The translations under genes were made by a program, and so were the position numbers. Below are positions 25,645 to 34,522 of a stretch of DNA of 64,000 nucleotides, piece by piece (position 1 is the first letter of the stretch; each line of letters opens with the position of its first letter). Below the pieces are notes generated by a model. The model worked only from the letters and a program-made list of their open reading frames with translations. It did not search any database and was not told the DNA's origin. Source of the stretch: Clostridia bacterium (lineage in GTDB: Bacteria; Bacillota; Clostridia; Oscillospirales; RGIG5554); NCBI GenBank assembly GCA_017507855.1, contig JAFWAE010000023.1, forward strand, positions 1 through 64,000, read 5' to 3'.

Positions 25645-26346
25645 CTATTCCCCCTTTGCAAATTTATAACCCAATCCCCATACGACCTTGATATACCGTG
25701 GCTCGGAAGGATCGATCTCGATCTTTTCACGCAGGTGGCGGATATGCACGGCCACAGCCCCATCGTTGCCCAACGGCTCCTCATTCCACACCTTCCGGTA
25801 CAGTTGAGAGGAAGAATACACGCGATTTGGATTTTGGATCAGCAATTTCAGGATCTTATATTCAATGGGAGTCAGCGCCACAGCCTCTCCGTCCACGGTA
25901 ACGGTTTTAGACACGTCGTCCAGGCACACACCGTCAATGCGGAAAATCTCCTTTTCCTCCCGTCGAATACCGCCCAGACCCGTATACCGCCGAAGTTGAG
26001 ATTTCACCCTGGCTAAAAGCTCCACGGGACTGAAAGGCTTTGTCACGTAGTCATCCGCCCCTACGTTCAGTCCAAGCACCTTATCGCTGTCTTCACTGCG
26101 GGCAGTCAATAAAATGACGGGAATATTGCTCTTCTCACGCAAGCGGGTCATTGTCTCGATGCCGTCCAGTTTCGGCATCATCACATCCATAATCAGTAAC
26201 TGCACGTTCCCCTGCAATACCAATTCCAGGGCCTCCATCCCGTTGGAAGCTGTCAGCACCTCATATCCCTCCGCTGTTAAATAGATCTTTAACGCCCGGA
26301 CGATATCTTCGTCATCATCGCATACCGCGATCCGATAGGTCTTCAC
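25645..26346 (-). CDS. OmpR-family response regulator
   Basis: A 233-aa regulator. The receiver domain has the acidic cluster DDDED (residues 10-14), phospho-acceptor Asp54 in LLIMDVMMP, and the Lys of TKPFSP near 105. The C-terminal winged helix runs from about 135 (LTPIEYKILKLLIQNPNRVYSS) to the end (VWGLGYKFAKG). It is cotranscribed with the histidine kinase that follows after 3 nt. Binding sites were not identified. Confidence 0.95.
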   Translation of the reverse strand: MKTYRIAVCDDDEDIVRALKIYLTAEGYEVLTASNGMEALELVLQGNVQLLIMDVMMPKLDGIETMTRLREKSNIPVILLTARSEDSDKVLGLNVGADDYVTKPFSPVELLARVKSQLRRYTGLGGIRREEKEIFRIDGVCLDDVSKTVTVDGEAVALTPIEYKILKLLIQNPNRVYSSSQLYRKVWNEEPLGNDGAVAVHIRHLREKIEIDPSEPRYIKVVWGLGYKFAKGE

Positions 26347-26372
26347 CCCACGGCACCTCTCTTTCGTGTTTC

Positions 26373-26402
26373 ATTGTATCACGAAAAGTCAATGCGATTC
26401 AA
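26373..26402 (-). promoter_or_regulatory. Promoter of the two-component operon
   Basis: TTGAAT (26397-26402), 18 bp, TACAAT (26373-26378). The spacing is one base longer than usual. Confidence 0.5.
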
Positions 26403-26553
26403 GCCGTTTTCCCGTTTGCCCTCATTTTTAAACAAAACTTAAGCATTTCCGACGATGTTCTAAATTTTTTTCACGTATAATGGGCAGGCCTCTCCCGTCC
26501 AAAGCTTTCCCAGGGAGAAGATCGCACAAGTCGTATCGGAAGGAGATTGCCCT

Positions 26554-27792
26554 ATGCCCTGGCTGTATATTACATGGATCCCTGGTCTGCTGATCAGTTT
26601 GTTTCTGAGTTGGTTTGCCCTGCTGGCTCTGTTTGCCGTAAAAAGAAGGCCCCCTTATTTTCCTGCTCCTCCTCAAACGCGATTTGCCGTAGTCATTGCC
26701 GCGCGCAATGAGGAACAGGTGATCGGAAATCTGGTCGCTTCCCTGCTGAAACAGGACTATCCCCACGAGCTTTTCGACGTATTCGTGGTTCCCAATAACT
26801 GTACCGATCGTACGGCTCAAGCCGCCTTGGAAGCGGGGGCATATATTTTGCCTCCCACCGCCCCCGTTCTCTCTAAGGGAGATGCGTTAGGACAGGTCCT
26901 TCCCTCCCTTTGCCAAAAACCGTATCATTACGATGCCTTCTGTTTTTTTGACGCCGATAATGTGGTGGACTCCCACTTTCTCGCCGAAATGAACCGAGCC
27001 TTCTGCGCAGGCGCCAGAGTCGCCAAGGGCCGTAACGAGGCCAAAAACCCCTATGATTCCTGGGTAAGCGGCTGTTACGCTACTTATTTTGGGCTGATAA
27101 ACCTATTTTATAACCGCGCCAGGGCCAACGTAGGTCTTTCTGCCAAATTAGTGGGAACGGGCATGGCCGTCAGCCGCCAATGCTTAGAGGACCTGGGTGG
27201 GTGGAACACGCAAACCATTACCGAGGATGCTGACCTGGCCGCCCAATGCGCCGCCGCGGGAGAGCAGGTCTTTTGGGTCCCCAATGCCGTAACCTATGAC
27301 GAGGAGCCAAATTCCTTCCGTCTTTCGCTGACCCAGCGTTGTCGCTGGACCAGCGGGATCATGCAGGTGGCGGGTATCCGTCTTGCGAGCCTGTTAAAAG
27401 GTAAAAAAGAGCATTTTTGGCTTCGTTTTGACGCCGTTATGAATTTGTTAGCTCCCTTTTTGCAGGCCCTTTCTCCCCTACTGTCAGTCTTTTCCTTGCT
27501 TCTCCACGCCTGCCTTATCCCCACCCTGCTCCCTTCTGCCGTATTGGCGGGACTTACGGGTCTTGCCCTTTCCTACCTCGGGGGAATGGTGGGAGCGCTG
27601 ACGGTAACTTGCCTTTGCGGACGAAAAGTAAGACGCATGTGGAAGGGGATTATAGGCTTTCCCATCTTTCTGGCTTCCTGGATGGGGATCAACGTCTATT
27701 CTCTGTTTCGTAAGACCACCGTATGGAAAGAAATTCACCATTGCCGCAATTTGTCAGCCGAGGAGCTTCCCTGCTTAAGAAATACCGGCTGA
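26554..27792 (+). CDS. Membrane glycosyltransferase, GT2 family
   Basis: A 412-aa processive-type glycosyltransferase resembling poly-GlcNAc, hyaluronan and cellulose synthases. One N-terminal helix (residues 7-30) precedes the GT-A domain: VVIAARNEE near 47, the metal-binding DAD (133-135) in FFDADNV, a TEDADL acid motif near 225, and QRCRW near 260. Three or four C-terminal helices follow. It would assemble or attach a sugar on the inner membrane face using a nucleotide-sugar donor. GAAGGAGA precedes the ATG, and a TATAAT lies at 26476-26481. It is a single-gene unit ended by its own terminator. The product sugar is unknown. Confidence 0.85.
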   Translation: MPWLYITWIPGLLISLFLSWFALLALFAVKRRPPYFPAPPQTRFAVVIAARNEEQVIGNLVASLLKQDYPHELFDVFVVPNNCTDRTAQAALEAGAYILPPTAPVLSKGDALGQVLPSLCQKPYHYDAFCFFDADNVVDSHFLAEMNRAFCAGARVAKGRNEAKNPYDSWVSGCYATYFGLINLFYNRARANVGLSAKLVGTGMAVSRQCLEDLGGWNTQTITEDADLAAQCAAAGEQVFWVPNAVTYDEEPNSFRLSLTQRCRWTSGIMQVAGIRLASLLKGKKEHFWLRFDAVMNLLAPFLQALSPLLSVFSLLLHACLIPTLLPSAVLAGLTGLALSYLGGMVGALTVTCLCGRKVRRMWKGIIGFPIFLASWMGINVYSLFRKTTVWKEIHHCRNLSAEELPCLRNTG

Positions 27793-27825
27793 GGCAGGCA
27801 TTCAAACTCACCGGCCTCAAAAAAA

Positions 27826-27858
27826 GAGCGGAGACCCCGGAGTCTCCGCCCTTTTTTT
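27826..27858 (+). terminator. Rho-independent terminator
   Basis: An 8-bp core stem (27828-27835 with 27842-27849) is followed by seven T. Confidence 0.85.
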
Positions 27859-27901
27859 GTTCAGATAAAATACCCTCTGCAGCTTTCTCCGCAAAGCTTT
27901 T

Positions 27902-28393
27902 TCAAAGTGCCTCTTGGGTGGCAAGATCCGCAAATTGAAAGCGCACGGCCTTGGGCAATTCGCTCACGGGAACTTCCACCTGGTAGCCGATCTTTCCCGC
28001 GCTGAAAAAGATGTGAGAAAGCTGTTGGGCCGAGGCATGGATAAAGGTGGCAAACTGCTTTTTCATCCCAATGGGAGAACAGCCGCCGTGAACGTATCCG
28101 GTCAAGGGCAGCAGTTCCTTGGCGGGGATCATGGAGACGCTCTTTTCTCCCGCCGCTTTAGCGGCCTTTTTCAGATCCAGCTCCAAATGAACGGGCACTA
28201 AAAACACGTAATACTTTTTGGAGGCGGCTTGGGTGACCAGAGTCTTGAACACACAATTGGGATCCTGCCCCAGCACGGCGGCCACTTCCGTGCCGCTGAC
28301 GGCCTCCGTATCTGCATAAAGGTGCTTCTGATAAGGGATCTTTTTGCTGTCCAACACCCTCATCACGTTGGTTTTTTCTTCAGCGGGTCGCAA
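27902..28393 (-). CDS. ybaK: YbaK/EbsC-family aminoacyl-tRNA deacylase
   Basis: A 163-aa trans-editing protein that in characterised homologues hydrolyses Cys-tRNA(Pro). The catalytic Lys50 lies in CVFKTLV, and the loop GYVHGGCSPIGMKK is diagnostic. The length is normal and it acts in the cytosol. It has its own consensus promoter and so is probably independent of the dipeptidase gene upstream. Confidence 0.93.
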   Translation of the reverse strand: MRPAEEKTNVMRVLDSKKIPYQKHLYADTEAVSGTEVAAVLGQDPNCVFKTLVTQAASKKYYVFLVPVHLELDLKKAAKAAGEKSVSMIPAKELLPLTGYVHGGCSPIGMKKQFATFIHASAQQLSHIFFSAGKIGYQVEVPVSELPKAVRFQFADLATQEAL

Positions 28394-28428
28394 CGGTCTC
28401 TTCCTTTCTTTTCCACGTTGTCCCTCTT

Positions 28429-28457
28429 ATTGTACAAATTGGAGCGCCAAATGTCAA
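28429..28457 (-). promoter_or_regulatory. ybaK promoter
   Basis: TTGACA (28452-28457), 17 bp, TACAAT (28429-28434). Confidence 0.78.
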
Positions 28458-28473
28458 TGCGCCCAAAGAAAAA

Positions 28474-29391
28474 TCACCCCTGCCGTTGGGCGGACAAGCC
28501 AAAAAAGCGGGCAGCATTTTCAAAAAAGATCTTTTCCGTCTGCACAGGGCCGATTCCCCTGCGTGCCATTTCGCGGCGAAGAAGGGGGAGGCTTTGGCGC
28601 CCGATCAAAGGAGTGGGCAAAAGCTCCACCCCGTCAAAATCCGTCCCCAAGGCCAGACAATCCTCGCCTCCCAGTTCCAGTACGGCGGCCATATGATCCA
28701 CCACGTCCTCCACAGAGGCCTGCCCCTCCCCGTGCAAATGGGGCGGGTACAGGCAAATTCCCAGTAAAGCTTTTCTCTTTACAAGCTCGCGGATCTGCTC
28801 ATCTGTCAAATTTCGCGGATGATCGCAAAGGCGTCGCACGTTACTGTGGCTGACCAGCACCTGTGTGCCGCGGCGGTCAGCCTCGCGGCAAGCTTGCCAA
28901 AAGGTGTTTTCACTGCTGTGAGCCAGATCCACGGCCATATTCAGCGCCGTCATTTGACGGATACACTCTTTTCCAAAGAAGGTCAACCCTCCGTGACAAT
29001 CCTCCAGCGCCCCATCCCCCAGCCCGTTGGAATAATTCCATGTAAGGCCAATTAACTTTACACCGTTTTCGGCAAGAATTTCCAGCCTTTCCTCCCTCCC
29101 ATCGAGAAGATTGGCATCTTCCACCGCCCAAATAAGCCGCCCGCGCCCTCCGTCCATCCCGTTTTCCTCCCCCTGCTCCCGTTGCCAGCCCAGCAAAGCA
29201 TCTGCTGTCTGTTTCCACACTTGCCAAGCCCGTTCTCCGTCGCGGCAATGGCCGGGAAAGATTGCCGCCACCTGCACCAGTCTTTCCCCTTTTTGGCAAA
29301 CAAAAGGAGCGTGCAGACAGGCATCCGTAAACGGGACGCCCTTTTGCAACGCTCTTGTACAAGTATCCGTATGCAGATCAAATAAACGCAT
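28474..29391 (-). CDS. Membrane-dipeptidase (renal dipeptidase) family metallohydrolase
   Basis: A 305-aa zinc dipeptidase of peptidase family M19. The metal ligands are visible in order: DLHTDT at the N-terminus, the bridging Glu in WAVEDANLL, HSS in VDLAHSSENT, and VSHSNVRRLCDHPRN; GTDFDG lies further on. There is no signal peptide or GPI-type tail, so it is cytoplasmic and probably cleaves dipeptides, possibly with a D-residue at the C-terminus. The ATG at 29391 is preferred over the GTG three codons upstream because AAGGGTGG sits 5 nt before it. It lies 25 nt after yraN. Confidence 0.9.
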   Translation of the reverse strand: MRLFDLHTDTCTRALQKGVPFTDACLHAPFVCQKGERLVQVAAIFPGHCRDGERAWQVWKQTADALLGWQREQGEENGMDGGRGRLIWAVEDANLLDGREERLEILAENGVKLIGLTWNYSNGLGDGALEDCHGGLTFFGKECIRQMTALNMAVDLAHSSENTFWQACREADRRGTQVLVSHSNVRRLCDHPRNLTDEQIRELVKRKALLGICLYPPHLHGEGQASVEDVVDHMAAVLELGGEDCLALGTDFDGVELLPTPLIGRQSLPLLRREMARRGIGPVQTEKIFFENAARFFGLSAQRQG

Positions 29392-29416
29392 AGGTTCCAC
29401 CCTTCAAAAGGAAAAC

Positions 29417-29776
29417 TTAAAAGGCGTTTTCCAAATGTTTTATGGCTACCATATGCTTTTTGTCGTTCAAATAGACTTCTATAACGTCAAATCGGGGCTG
29501 TCGATCCTCCAAGCCGTAGTGCAACAAAAAATGCTGAGCCGCCTTCAGGACACGCTGCTGTTTTTTGGGAGTGACGAATTCCCGCGGGCAACCGTGCGTT
29601 TCTGCCGAGCGGGCCTTCACCTCTACAAATACCACAAATTCATCCTTGGCCGCCACAATATCCAGCTCTCCCAAGCGGCAAGCGTAATTGCGGGCCAAAA
29701 TGCGGTATTTTTTCTTCTTCAGCAAGGCACAGGCCTTTTCCTCGCCGTAATTACCGATCAGTTGTGTGATACCCAT
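29417..29776 (-). CDS. YraN/UPF0102-family nuclease-like protein
   Basis: A 119-aa protein of the UPF0102 family with an endonuclease-like core: GEEKACALLKKKKYRILARNY, GELDIVAAKDEFVVFVEVKARS with the E-x-K pair, and RFDVIEV. It is often found beside rnhB, as here. Its coding region overlaps the end of rnhB by 26 nt. The cellular role is not established. Confidence 0.93.
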   Translation of the reverse strand: MGITQLIGNYGEEKACALLKKKKYRILARNYACRLGELDIVAAKDEFVVFVEVKARSAETHGCPREFVTPKKQQRVLKAAQHFLLHYGLEDRQPRFDVIEVYLNDKKHMVAIKHLENAF

Positions 29777-30374
29777 GCTTTTCTTCCAAATTCTTTAAAA
29801 ACGTTCTGCGGTGCTCCGGGCAAAGGCCGTATTCCCCGATGGCCTGATAATGGGCCTTGGAGCCGTAGCCCTTGTGGGCGGCAAAGCCGTATTGGGGATA
29901 TTGCTCGTGCAGGCGAAGCATATAGCGGTCTCGGGTCACCTTGGCCACCACGGAGGCGGCCGCAATGCTGGGGCTTTTTGCATCGCCCCCCACCACGGTC
30001 TGCAGAGGAACGTCCCAGGCAAAGGCACGGTTTCCGTCTACCAAAACGGCATCAGCACGCACGGAAAGCTCTGCCAAGGCCTGTTTCATGGCCAAAAAGG
30101 TGGCTTGCAGAATGTTCACCTCATCCACCTTTTGGGCAGGCACCAAAGCCACAGCCCATGCCAACGCACATTCCAGCACCTGCTCGTACACGGTGTCGCG
30201 CTTGGCGGGCGTTAGTTTTTTGGAGTCGTTCAGCCCTTGGATCTCCACATAAGGAGGTAAGATCACGGCGGCGGCGGCCACAGGCCCTGCCAAGGGACCA
30301 CGCCCCGCCTCGTCCACACCGGCCACGGCAGTGAAGCCCCGTTGATAAAAGGCCTCTTCCAGATTCCATTCCAT
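29751..30374 (-). CDS. rnhB: Ribonuclease HII
   Basis: A 207-aa enzyme that cuts RNA in RNA-DNA hybrids and removes misincorporated ribonucleotides. AGVDEAGRGPLAGPV supplies catalytic Asp21 and Glu22, and VLVDGNRAF supplies another Asp. ASVVAKVTRDRYM and HKGYGSKAHYQAI are standard. It overlaps rbgA upstream by one base and yraN downstream. Confidence 0.96.
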   Translation of the reverse strand: MEWNLEEAFYQRGFTAVAGVDEAGRGPLAGPVAAAAVILPPYVEIQGLNDSKKLTPAKRDTVYEQVLECALAWAVALVPAQKVDEVNILQATFLAMKQALAELSVRADAVLVDGNRAFAWDVPLQTVVGGDAKSPSIAAASVVAKVTRDRYMLRLHEQYPQYGFAAHKGYGSKAHYQAIGEYGLCPEHRRTFLKNLEEKHGYHTTDR

Positions 30375-31249
30375 TATTTTGCTTCCTCCGCAGGTTGCTC
30401 CAAAGAGATGCGCCCGATCTTTCCGCCTCGGAATTCATCCAGCAGAATACGGGCACAGCGGTCCTCGTCGATCACGCCGCCCGCCATTAAAAAGCCGCGT
30501 TTTTTGGCCACAGCCTCAAACAGCGCGGGTGGCTCCAAGCCCTCAACGTTTTCCAAGCGATAGCGGGCACAGAAGGGTTGCGGAGCTACGCGAGCCAGCT
30601 CGCCGCAAAGGGCCATGGCCACACCCACCACATCCATCACCTCATCGCGGATGGCACCGGTATAGGCCAAATGAAGGGCAGTCTCCTCCTGCTCGAACTT
30701 GGGCCAAAGAACACCGGGCGTATCCAGCAGGCGCAGTTCCCGCGAGACCTCGATCCATTGCTTATCCCGCGTGACACCGGGGCGATCCTCGGCCTTCGCC
30801 TTGGAGCCGGAGGACAGGCGGTTGATCAAGGAAGATTTCCCCACGTTGGGAATTCCCAGCACCATGCCGGAGACCTGATAATGCTCCATCCCGCGGGCCT
30901 TCAAACGTTGCAGTTTTTCGGAAGCAGCCTGCAAAGCCAAGGCCGTCAGGCGCTTGCCGCCACCGTTTTTTCCCGCGTCAAAAAGCTGGGCCGTCAGCCC
31001 CTGTTTTTCGTAATAGCGAAGCCAACGCTCCGACACGGCGGGGTCCGCCAGGTCCTGCTTATTCAACAAAACGATACGGGGCTTATTGCCCAGCAATTCG
31101 CGCAGAATGGGGTTGGAGCTGCTTTGAGGGATGCGGGCATCCAGCAGCTCAAATACTACGTCCACCCGGTTGATCTGCTCGGCAATCATGCGGCGGGTTT
31201 TGGCCATATGGCCGGGGAACCATTGAATTTGAGGCAGTTGAAATTGCAT
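30374..31249 (-). CDS. rbgA: Ribosome biogenesis GTPase A (YlqF)
   Basis: A 291-aa circularly permuted GTPase needed for late 50S subunit assembly. The motif order is G4 LLNKQDL, then G1 GIPNVGKSSLINRL, then G3 DTPGVLWP, with the N-terminal WFPGHMAK typical of YlqF. The ATG at 31249 is preferred because GGTGGAG lies 9 nt upstream. An alternative ATG at 31264 would overlap lepB by 11 nt. It sits in the conserved rplS-lepB-rbgA-rnhB order. Confidence 0.95.
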   Translation of the reverse strand: MQFQLPQIQWFPGHMAKTRRMIAEQINRVDVVFELLDARIPQSSSNPILRELLGNKPRIVLLNKQDLADPAVSERWLRYYEKQGLTAQLFDAGKNGGGKRLTALALQAASEKLQRLKARGMEHYQVSGMVLGIPNVGKSSLINRLSSGSKAKAEDRPGVTRDKQWIEVSRELRLLDTPGVLWPKFEQEETALHLAYTGAIRDEVMDVVGVAMALCGELARVAPQPFCARYRLENVEGLEPPALFEAVAKKRGFLMAGGVIDEDRCARILLDEFRGGKIGRISLEQPAEEAK

Positions 31250-31253
31250 AATC

Positions 31254-31823
31254 TTATTCTCCACCTGAATCGATCAGGCCGATCTTATCAAAGGGAAACA
31301 AACGAAACACCACGCGCCCCATGACGTTTTTGGCATCCACTTGCCCGAAATCACGGCTGTCGGTGGAAGCGTTGCGGTTATCTCCCATGACGAAAACATT
31401 CCCCTCTTCAATATACATGGGGAAGCTTTTGCGACCGGAGGTATAGGTCTTTTCTTTGATATAGGGCTCCTCCAAGGCTTTTCCGTCCACATATACCGTA
31501 CCGGTGGCAAAGTCAATGTCCACGGTTTGCCCACCCACGGCGATAATGCGCTTGATGATGGGCTCGCTGAAATACTGGGGCAAAGCCAGCACCACCACGT
31601 CCCCTTGGGAAGGGGTATACCCTATGTCAGAGATCACGACCCGATCCTGATCGTGAAAGCTGTTATCCATAGAGCCACCCTTGACGTTGACCAGCCTAAA
31701 AAGGAAAGTAAACACGATCATGACCACGCTTAAAGCAATGACCAGGGTCTCCACCCAATCAAAAAGCTCTTTTTTCCATTTGTCCGCCTGCTCGTTGGCC
31801 ACGGCCACAGCCTCGTTTTCCAT
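31254..31823 (-). CDS. lepB: Signal peptidase I
   Basis: A 189-aa membrane protease that removes Sec/Tat signal peptides. A single transmembrane helix (about residues 24-44) leaves the catalytic domain outside. The Ser/Lys dyad is Ser51 in GGSMDNSF and Lys91 in IIKRIIAVGG. MGDNRNASTDSRDFG is the box E motif. The N-terminal tail is charged and cytosolic. It is 78 nt after rplS, with a hairpin between. Confidence 0.95.
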   Translation of the reverse strand: MENEAVAVANEQADKWKKELFDWVETLVIALSVVMIVFTFLFRLVNVKGGSMDNSFHDQDRVVISDIGYTPSQGDVVVLALPQYFSEPIIKRIIAVGGQTVDIDFATGTVYVDGKALEEPYIKEKTYTSGRKSFPMYIEEGNVFVMGDNRNASTDSRDFGQVDAKNVMGRVVFRLFPFDKIGLIDSGGE

Positions 31824-31861
31824 GGGAAGCGCTCCTTTCGAAAAAAACTTTTTGAAGACAT

Positions 31862-31888
31862 AAAGGGGGACGGATGCCGTCCCCCTTT
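31862..31888 (-). terminator. Hairpin after rplS (partial terminator)
   Basis: A GC-rich 11-12-bp stem flanked by AAA and TTT lies between rplS and lepB. The T run is short, so some transcripts probably read into lepB. Confidence 0.6.
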
Positions 31889-31901
31889 TACGCGGTGATC
31901 G

Positions 31902-32243
31902 TTAGATCTTTTCTTTGACCTTAGCGGCCTTACCTACGCGATCGCGCAGATAGTACAGCTTGGCGCGGCGAACTTTACCGGTACGGGAAAGCTCGATCTT
32001 TTCAATTTTGGGAGAATGCAGGGGGAAAGTTTTTTCCACACCTACGCCGTAGGAAACACGGCGAACGGTGAAGGTTTCGGAAATGCCACCGTTTTTCTTA
32101 GCGATGACGGTGCCTTCGAACACCTGAATTCTTTCGCGGCTGCCTTCACTGACCTTGCAGTGCACCTTAACGTTGTCACCAATGTTGAATGCGGGGATGT
32201 TGTCCTTCAGCTGGGCGTTGGTAAAAGCCTGAAGCTTGTCCAT
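31902..32243 (-). CDS. rplS: 50S ribosomal protein L19
   Basis: A 113-aa protein at the 30S-50S interface. [33 protein letters not shown] and [21 protein letters not shown] are typical L19. The start is ATG 32243 with AAGGAGG 8 nt upstream. The open frame continues upstream but contains the promoter. Confidence 0.97.
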   Translation of the reverse strand: MDKLQAFTNAQLKDNIPAFNIGDNVKVHCKVSEGSRERIQVFEGTVIAKKNGGISETFTVRRVSYGVGVEKTFPLHSPKIEKIELSRTGKVRRAKLYYLRDRVGKAAKVKEKI

Positions 32244-32317
32244 GAGAGTAACCTCCTTCAAATAATACGTTTGGGCGGTGTTCATACGCACAGCCAGAGG
32301 ACCACCGATAACCATAC
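32244..32317 (-). promoter_or_regulatory. Possible structured rplS leader
   Basis: The leader can fold an ACCGA/TCGGT stem and a six-pair GGTGGT/ACCGCC stem before the ribosome site. A leader RNA family upstream of L19 genes exists in Firmicutes. I could not confirm a match to it. Confidence 0.35.
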
Positions 32318-32323
32318 TCGGTA

Positions 32324-32352
32324 AGTATAACACATCTCTTTTCAAATTGCAA
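32324..32352 (-). promoter_or_regulatory. rplS promoter
   Basis: TTGCAA (32347-32352), 17 bp, TATACT (32324-32329). Confidence 0.75.
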
Positions 32353-32445
32353 GTTCTTTTTTGGATTTTTTCTTCTTTTTTATGCTTTTTTGCATATTTT
32401 TTCTTTCTCGCTCATACAATGGCTCCAAAAAAGGAGGTATTGCCC

Positions 32446-32775
32446 GTGTATCGGATCGATGAATTGCAAAACAAGGAAGTGATCGACGCCTGCCGTGCCA
32501 TACGCCTGGGCTACGTGGCAGACGTGGAATTTTCGGAGGAGAGCGGTGCAATCTGCGCCCTGATCGTACCCGGAAGGGGGCGCAGTTGGTTTACCCGCGG
32601 GGAGGATCTGCATATTCCCTGGCACAGCATTGAACGCATCGGCGAGGAGCTGATCATCGTGCGCTTGCACGGGCAAGTCGAGATCCCGCCCGCCCAGGAA
32701 GAGCCCGCCGCCATTATTCCCCTGCCCTCCCCCCCTGCTTCGCGGAAAAAGAAGGGGCTTTTCGGCGATTTTTAA
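32446..32775 (+). CDS. YlmC/YmxH-family PRC-barrel sporulation protein
   Basis: A 109-aa protein starting at GTG 32446, with AAGGAGG 8 nt before it. YRIDELQNKEVIDACRAI, GYVADVEF and LIVPGRGRSWFTRGEDLHIPW form the PRC-barrel typical of YlmC/YmxH, small proteins of sporulating Firmicutes. A Pro-rich and basic tail (residues 83-109) extends beyond the usual 80-85 aa. The longer upstream frame has no ribosome site that fits. The function in spore formation is not known. It is a single-gene unit with a terminator. Confidence 0.82.
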   Translation: MYRIDELQNKEVIDACRAIRLGYVADVEFSEESGAICALIVPGRGRSWFTRGEDLHIPWHSIERIGEELIIVRLHGQVEIPPAQEEPAAIIPLPSPPASRKKKGLFGDF

Positions 32776-32788
32776 CGAACAAAGGAAC

Positions 32789-32820
32789 GGCCCGCACCTG
32801 CTGAAGATGCGGGCTGTTTT
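32789..32820 (+). terminator. Rho-independent terminator
   Basis: A 7-bp GCCCGCA/TGCGGGC stem is followed by TGTTTT, ending the YlmC/YmxH unit. Confidence 0.75.
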
Positions 32821-32833
32821 GTATTACAGAAAG

Positions 32834-34519
32834 CTATTGGTCAATGCGCTCTACGGTAATGTCTTGAAAATAATAGTCCATGATCTGGCGGTAGGTCATG
32901 CCCTGCTTGGCCATGGTGATGGCCCCATCCTGGGACATGCCGACCCCGTGCCCCCAGCCGTAGCCGTGAAGCACGAAGCTGTATCCGCTTTCCTCGGCGG
33001 GCTTGACTGCCCCGTCGGCGGTAAGCACCGTCAGCTCCCCCGGACGGGCCGAAACGGCCGAGACCGTCCCCTTGCCGTCCACCACAGACAGCGTGTTGAG
33101 CTGCACGTCCTGCTCTTGCCCGCCGTTGATGGCAATGCGATGGTACAGAATGCCGATGGTGTAATTGGAGCTTCTTAAATTAAACAGAGAGCGCACCCTG
33201 TCGCATCGCTGGACCGACACGGCCACACGGCCGGTGGAATCGGTCACGCTGACGGCATAGGCATGGTCCCCGTCGGGCGTGCGTTGGGTGACCACCGCAT
33301 CCACCACAGGGCCCACCACATCATACTCCCTTTCCCGAAGCAGATCCCCCAATTGTTGGGGCGTATAGGTCAATTCCCACTCCGTATAGGAGATATCCGG
33401 ATCCTCGTAACCGGAATATACGCTTCGCAAATGGGGATAGGCATAGCCCCCCCATACGTTTTCGATGGCTTCGGTATTTTTTCCGCCGGCTGAAGCGTAG
33501 TAAAAAGCGGGCACATGGGCGCCGTTGTACTTGACCACCTCGCCGTAGGTCTCGTCCACGGCGGCAATAATGTTGGCATTTTGCTTTTCCACCCCTGCAT
33601 AGATCTGGCAGTTGCTGGTGGTACAGATGTCATAGCCGGATTTTTCGTGGCGCCCGTCCCAGTAAAAGGCTAACGAGCGGGACACAATGGTTTGGGCCTT
33701 CAACGCCTCCATGGGGGCGTTGGGGCCGATCTCCATGGCCAGTACTCCTTTCAAATAGTCCTGCATCTGTACCACGTTGATGGGGGTGACCTTCCCGCCA
33801 TCCAAACGCAGGCATTCCCAATAACCCGGCAAGCGGTAACTGCCCCAGCCGATATAGGCCTGCGGTTGCCCCGGAGTTTGAAGGGGAGCCAAAGCCAAAG
33901 TGGTGGGGCTGTCATAAGCAAAAACGGGCACGTTGCCGCGATTCAGGTCAAACACCGTCACGCAGGTGGGCGACCCACCCACCGCAGAAGCGTTGACCCC
34001 ACAAGAGGCAGACAGGGCCTGAGCCGCGGCCGCAGCCGCCTCATAGCTGGCGTATGCTCCCTGGCGCACGTAAAACACCCCGTTTACCCAAGCCGGATAC
34101 AGCTGGGAGGCAGTCAGCATATTCATAAAAGCACGGGCGTCCTGTTGGGTGGAAAACTGGCGCACGAATTGCACGTGGAAGCCATACAGAGGTTGGCCGT
34201 TGCCCGTGTCGTTCACCTTCCCGTCACTGCCAAAGTACACCGTTTCGTCCATGGCGGCGGCTACGTACGTGGCCGACGGAAGGCTCAGGATCTCTGTGAA
34301 TTCAAAGGAATCCGTCAGATAGCCGTAGGCAAAGCCGTACTCTGCCGAAAGCACGGAGGCGGGACGGGGTCCACTGTTATGTAACATACCGATGCGCAAC
34401 CAGGGATTGGCCGGGCGCACGGCAGCTTGAATGCTCAACGCGGGCGAAAGGGACAGCACCAGCCCCACGGCGGCCACAAGGGCCAAAGCGCGGCGTAAAT
34501 ACTTTTTCAAACGGGTCAT
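32834..34519 (-). CDS. SpoIID/LytB-family secreted protein
   Basis: A 561-aa secreted protein with a signal peptide (residues 1-32, ending SIQA). The region around residues 110-185 (QFSTQQDARAFMNML, then AYASYEAAAAAAQAL) resembles a SPOR domain. The SpoIID domain begins near 240 (INVVQMQDYLKGVLAMEIGP, with the catalytic-type Glu) and ends with HGYGWGHGVGMSQDGA near 530. SpoIID proteins are lytic transglycosylases that trim stem-less glycan strands during engulfment. SPOR-SpoIID fusions also act in vegetative cells, so this may be a LytB-like paralogue rather than the main SpoIID. It lies 3 nt after the preceding gene. Confidence 0.88.
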   Translation of the reverse strand: MTRLKKYLRRALALVAAVGLVLSLSPALSIQAAVRPANPWLRIGMLHNSGPRPASVLSAEYGFAYGYLTDSFEFTEILSLPSATYVAAAMDETVYFGSDGKVNDTGNGQPLYGFHVQFVRQFSTQQDARAFMNMLTASQLYPAWVNGVFYVRQGAYASYEAAAAAAQALSASCGVNASAVGGSPTCVTVFDLNRGNVPVFAYDSPTTLALAPLQTPGQPQAYIGWGSYRLPGYWECLRLDGGKVTPINVVQMQDYLKGVLAMEIGPNAPMEALKAQTIVSRSLAFYWDGRHEKSGYDICTTSNCQIYAGVEKQNANIIAAVDETYGEVVKYNGAHVPAFYYASAGGKNTEAIENVWGGYAYPHLRSVYSGYEDPDISYTEWELTYTPQQLGDLLREREYDVVGPVVDAVVTQRTPDGDHAYAVSVTDSTGRVAVSVQRCDRVRSLFNLRSSNYTIGILYHRIAINGGQEQDVQLNTLSVVDGKGTVSAVSARPGELTVLTADGAVKPAEESGYSFVLHGYGWGHGVGMSQDGAITMAKQGMTYRQIMDYYFQDITVERIDQ

Positions 34520-34522
34520 AGC

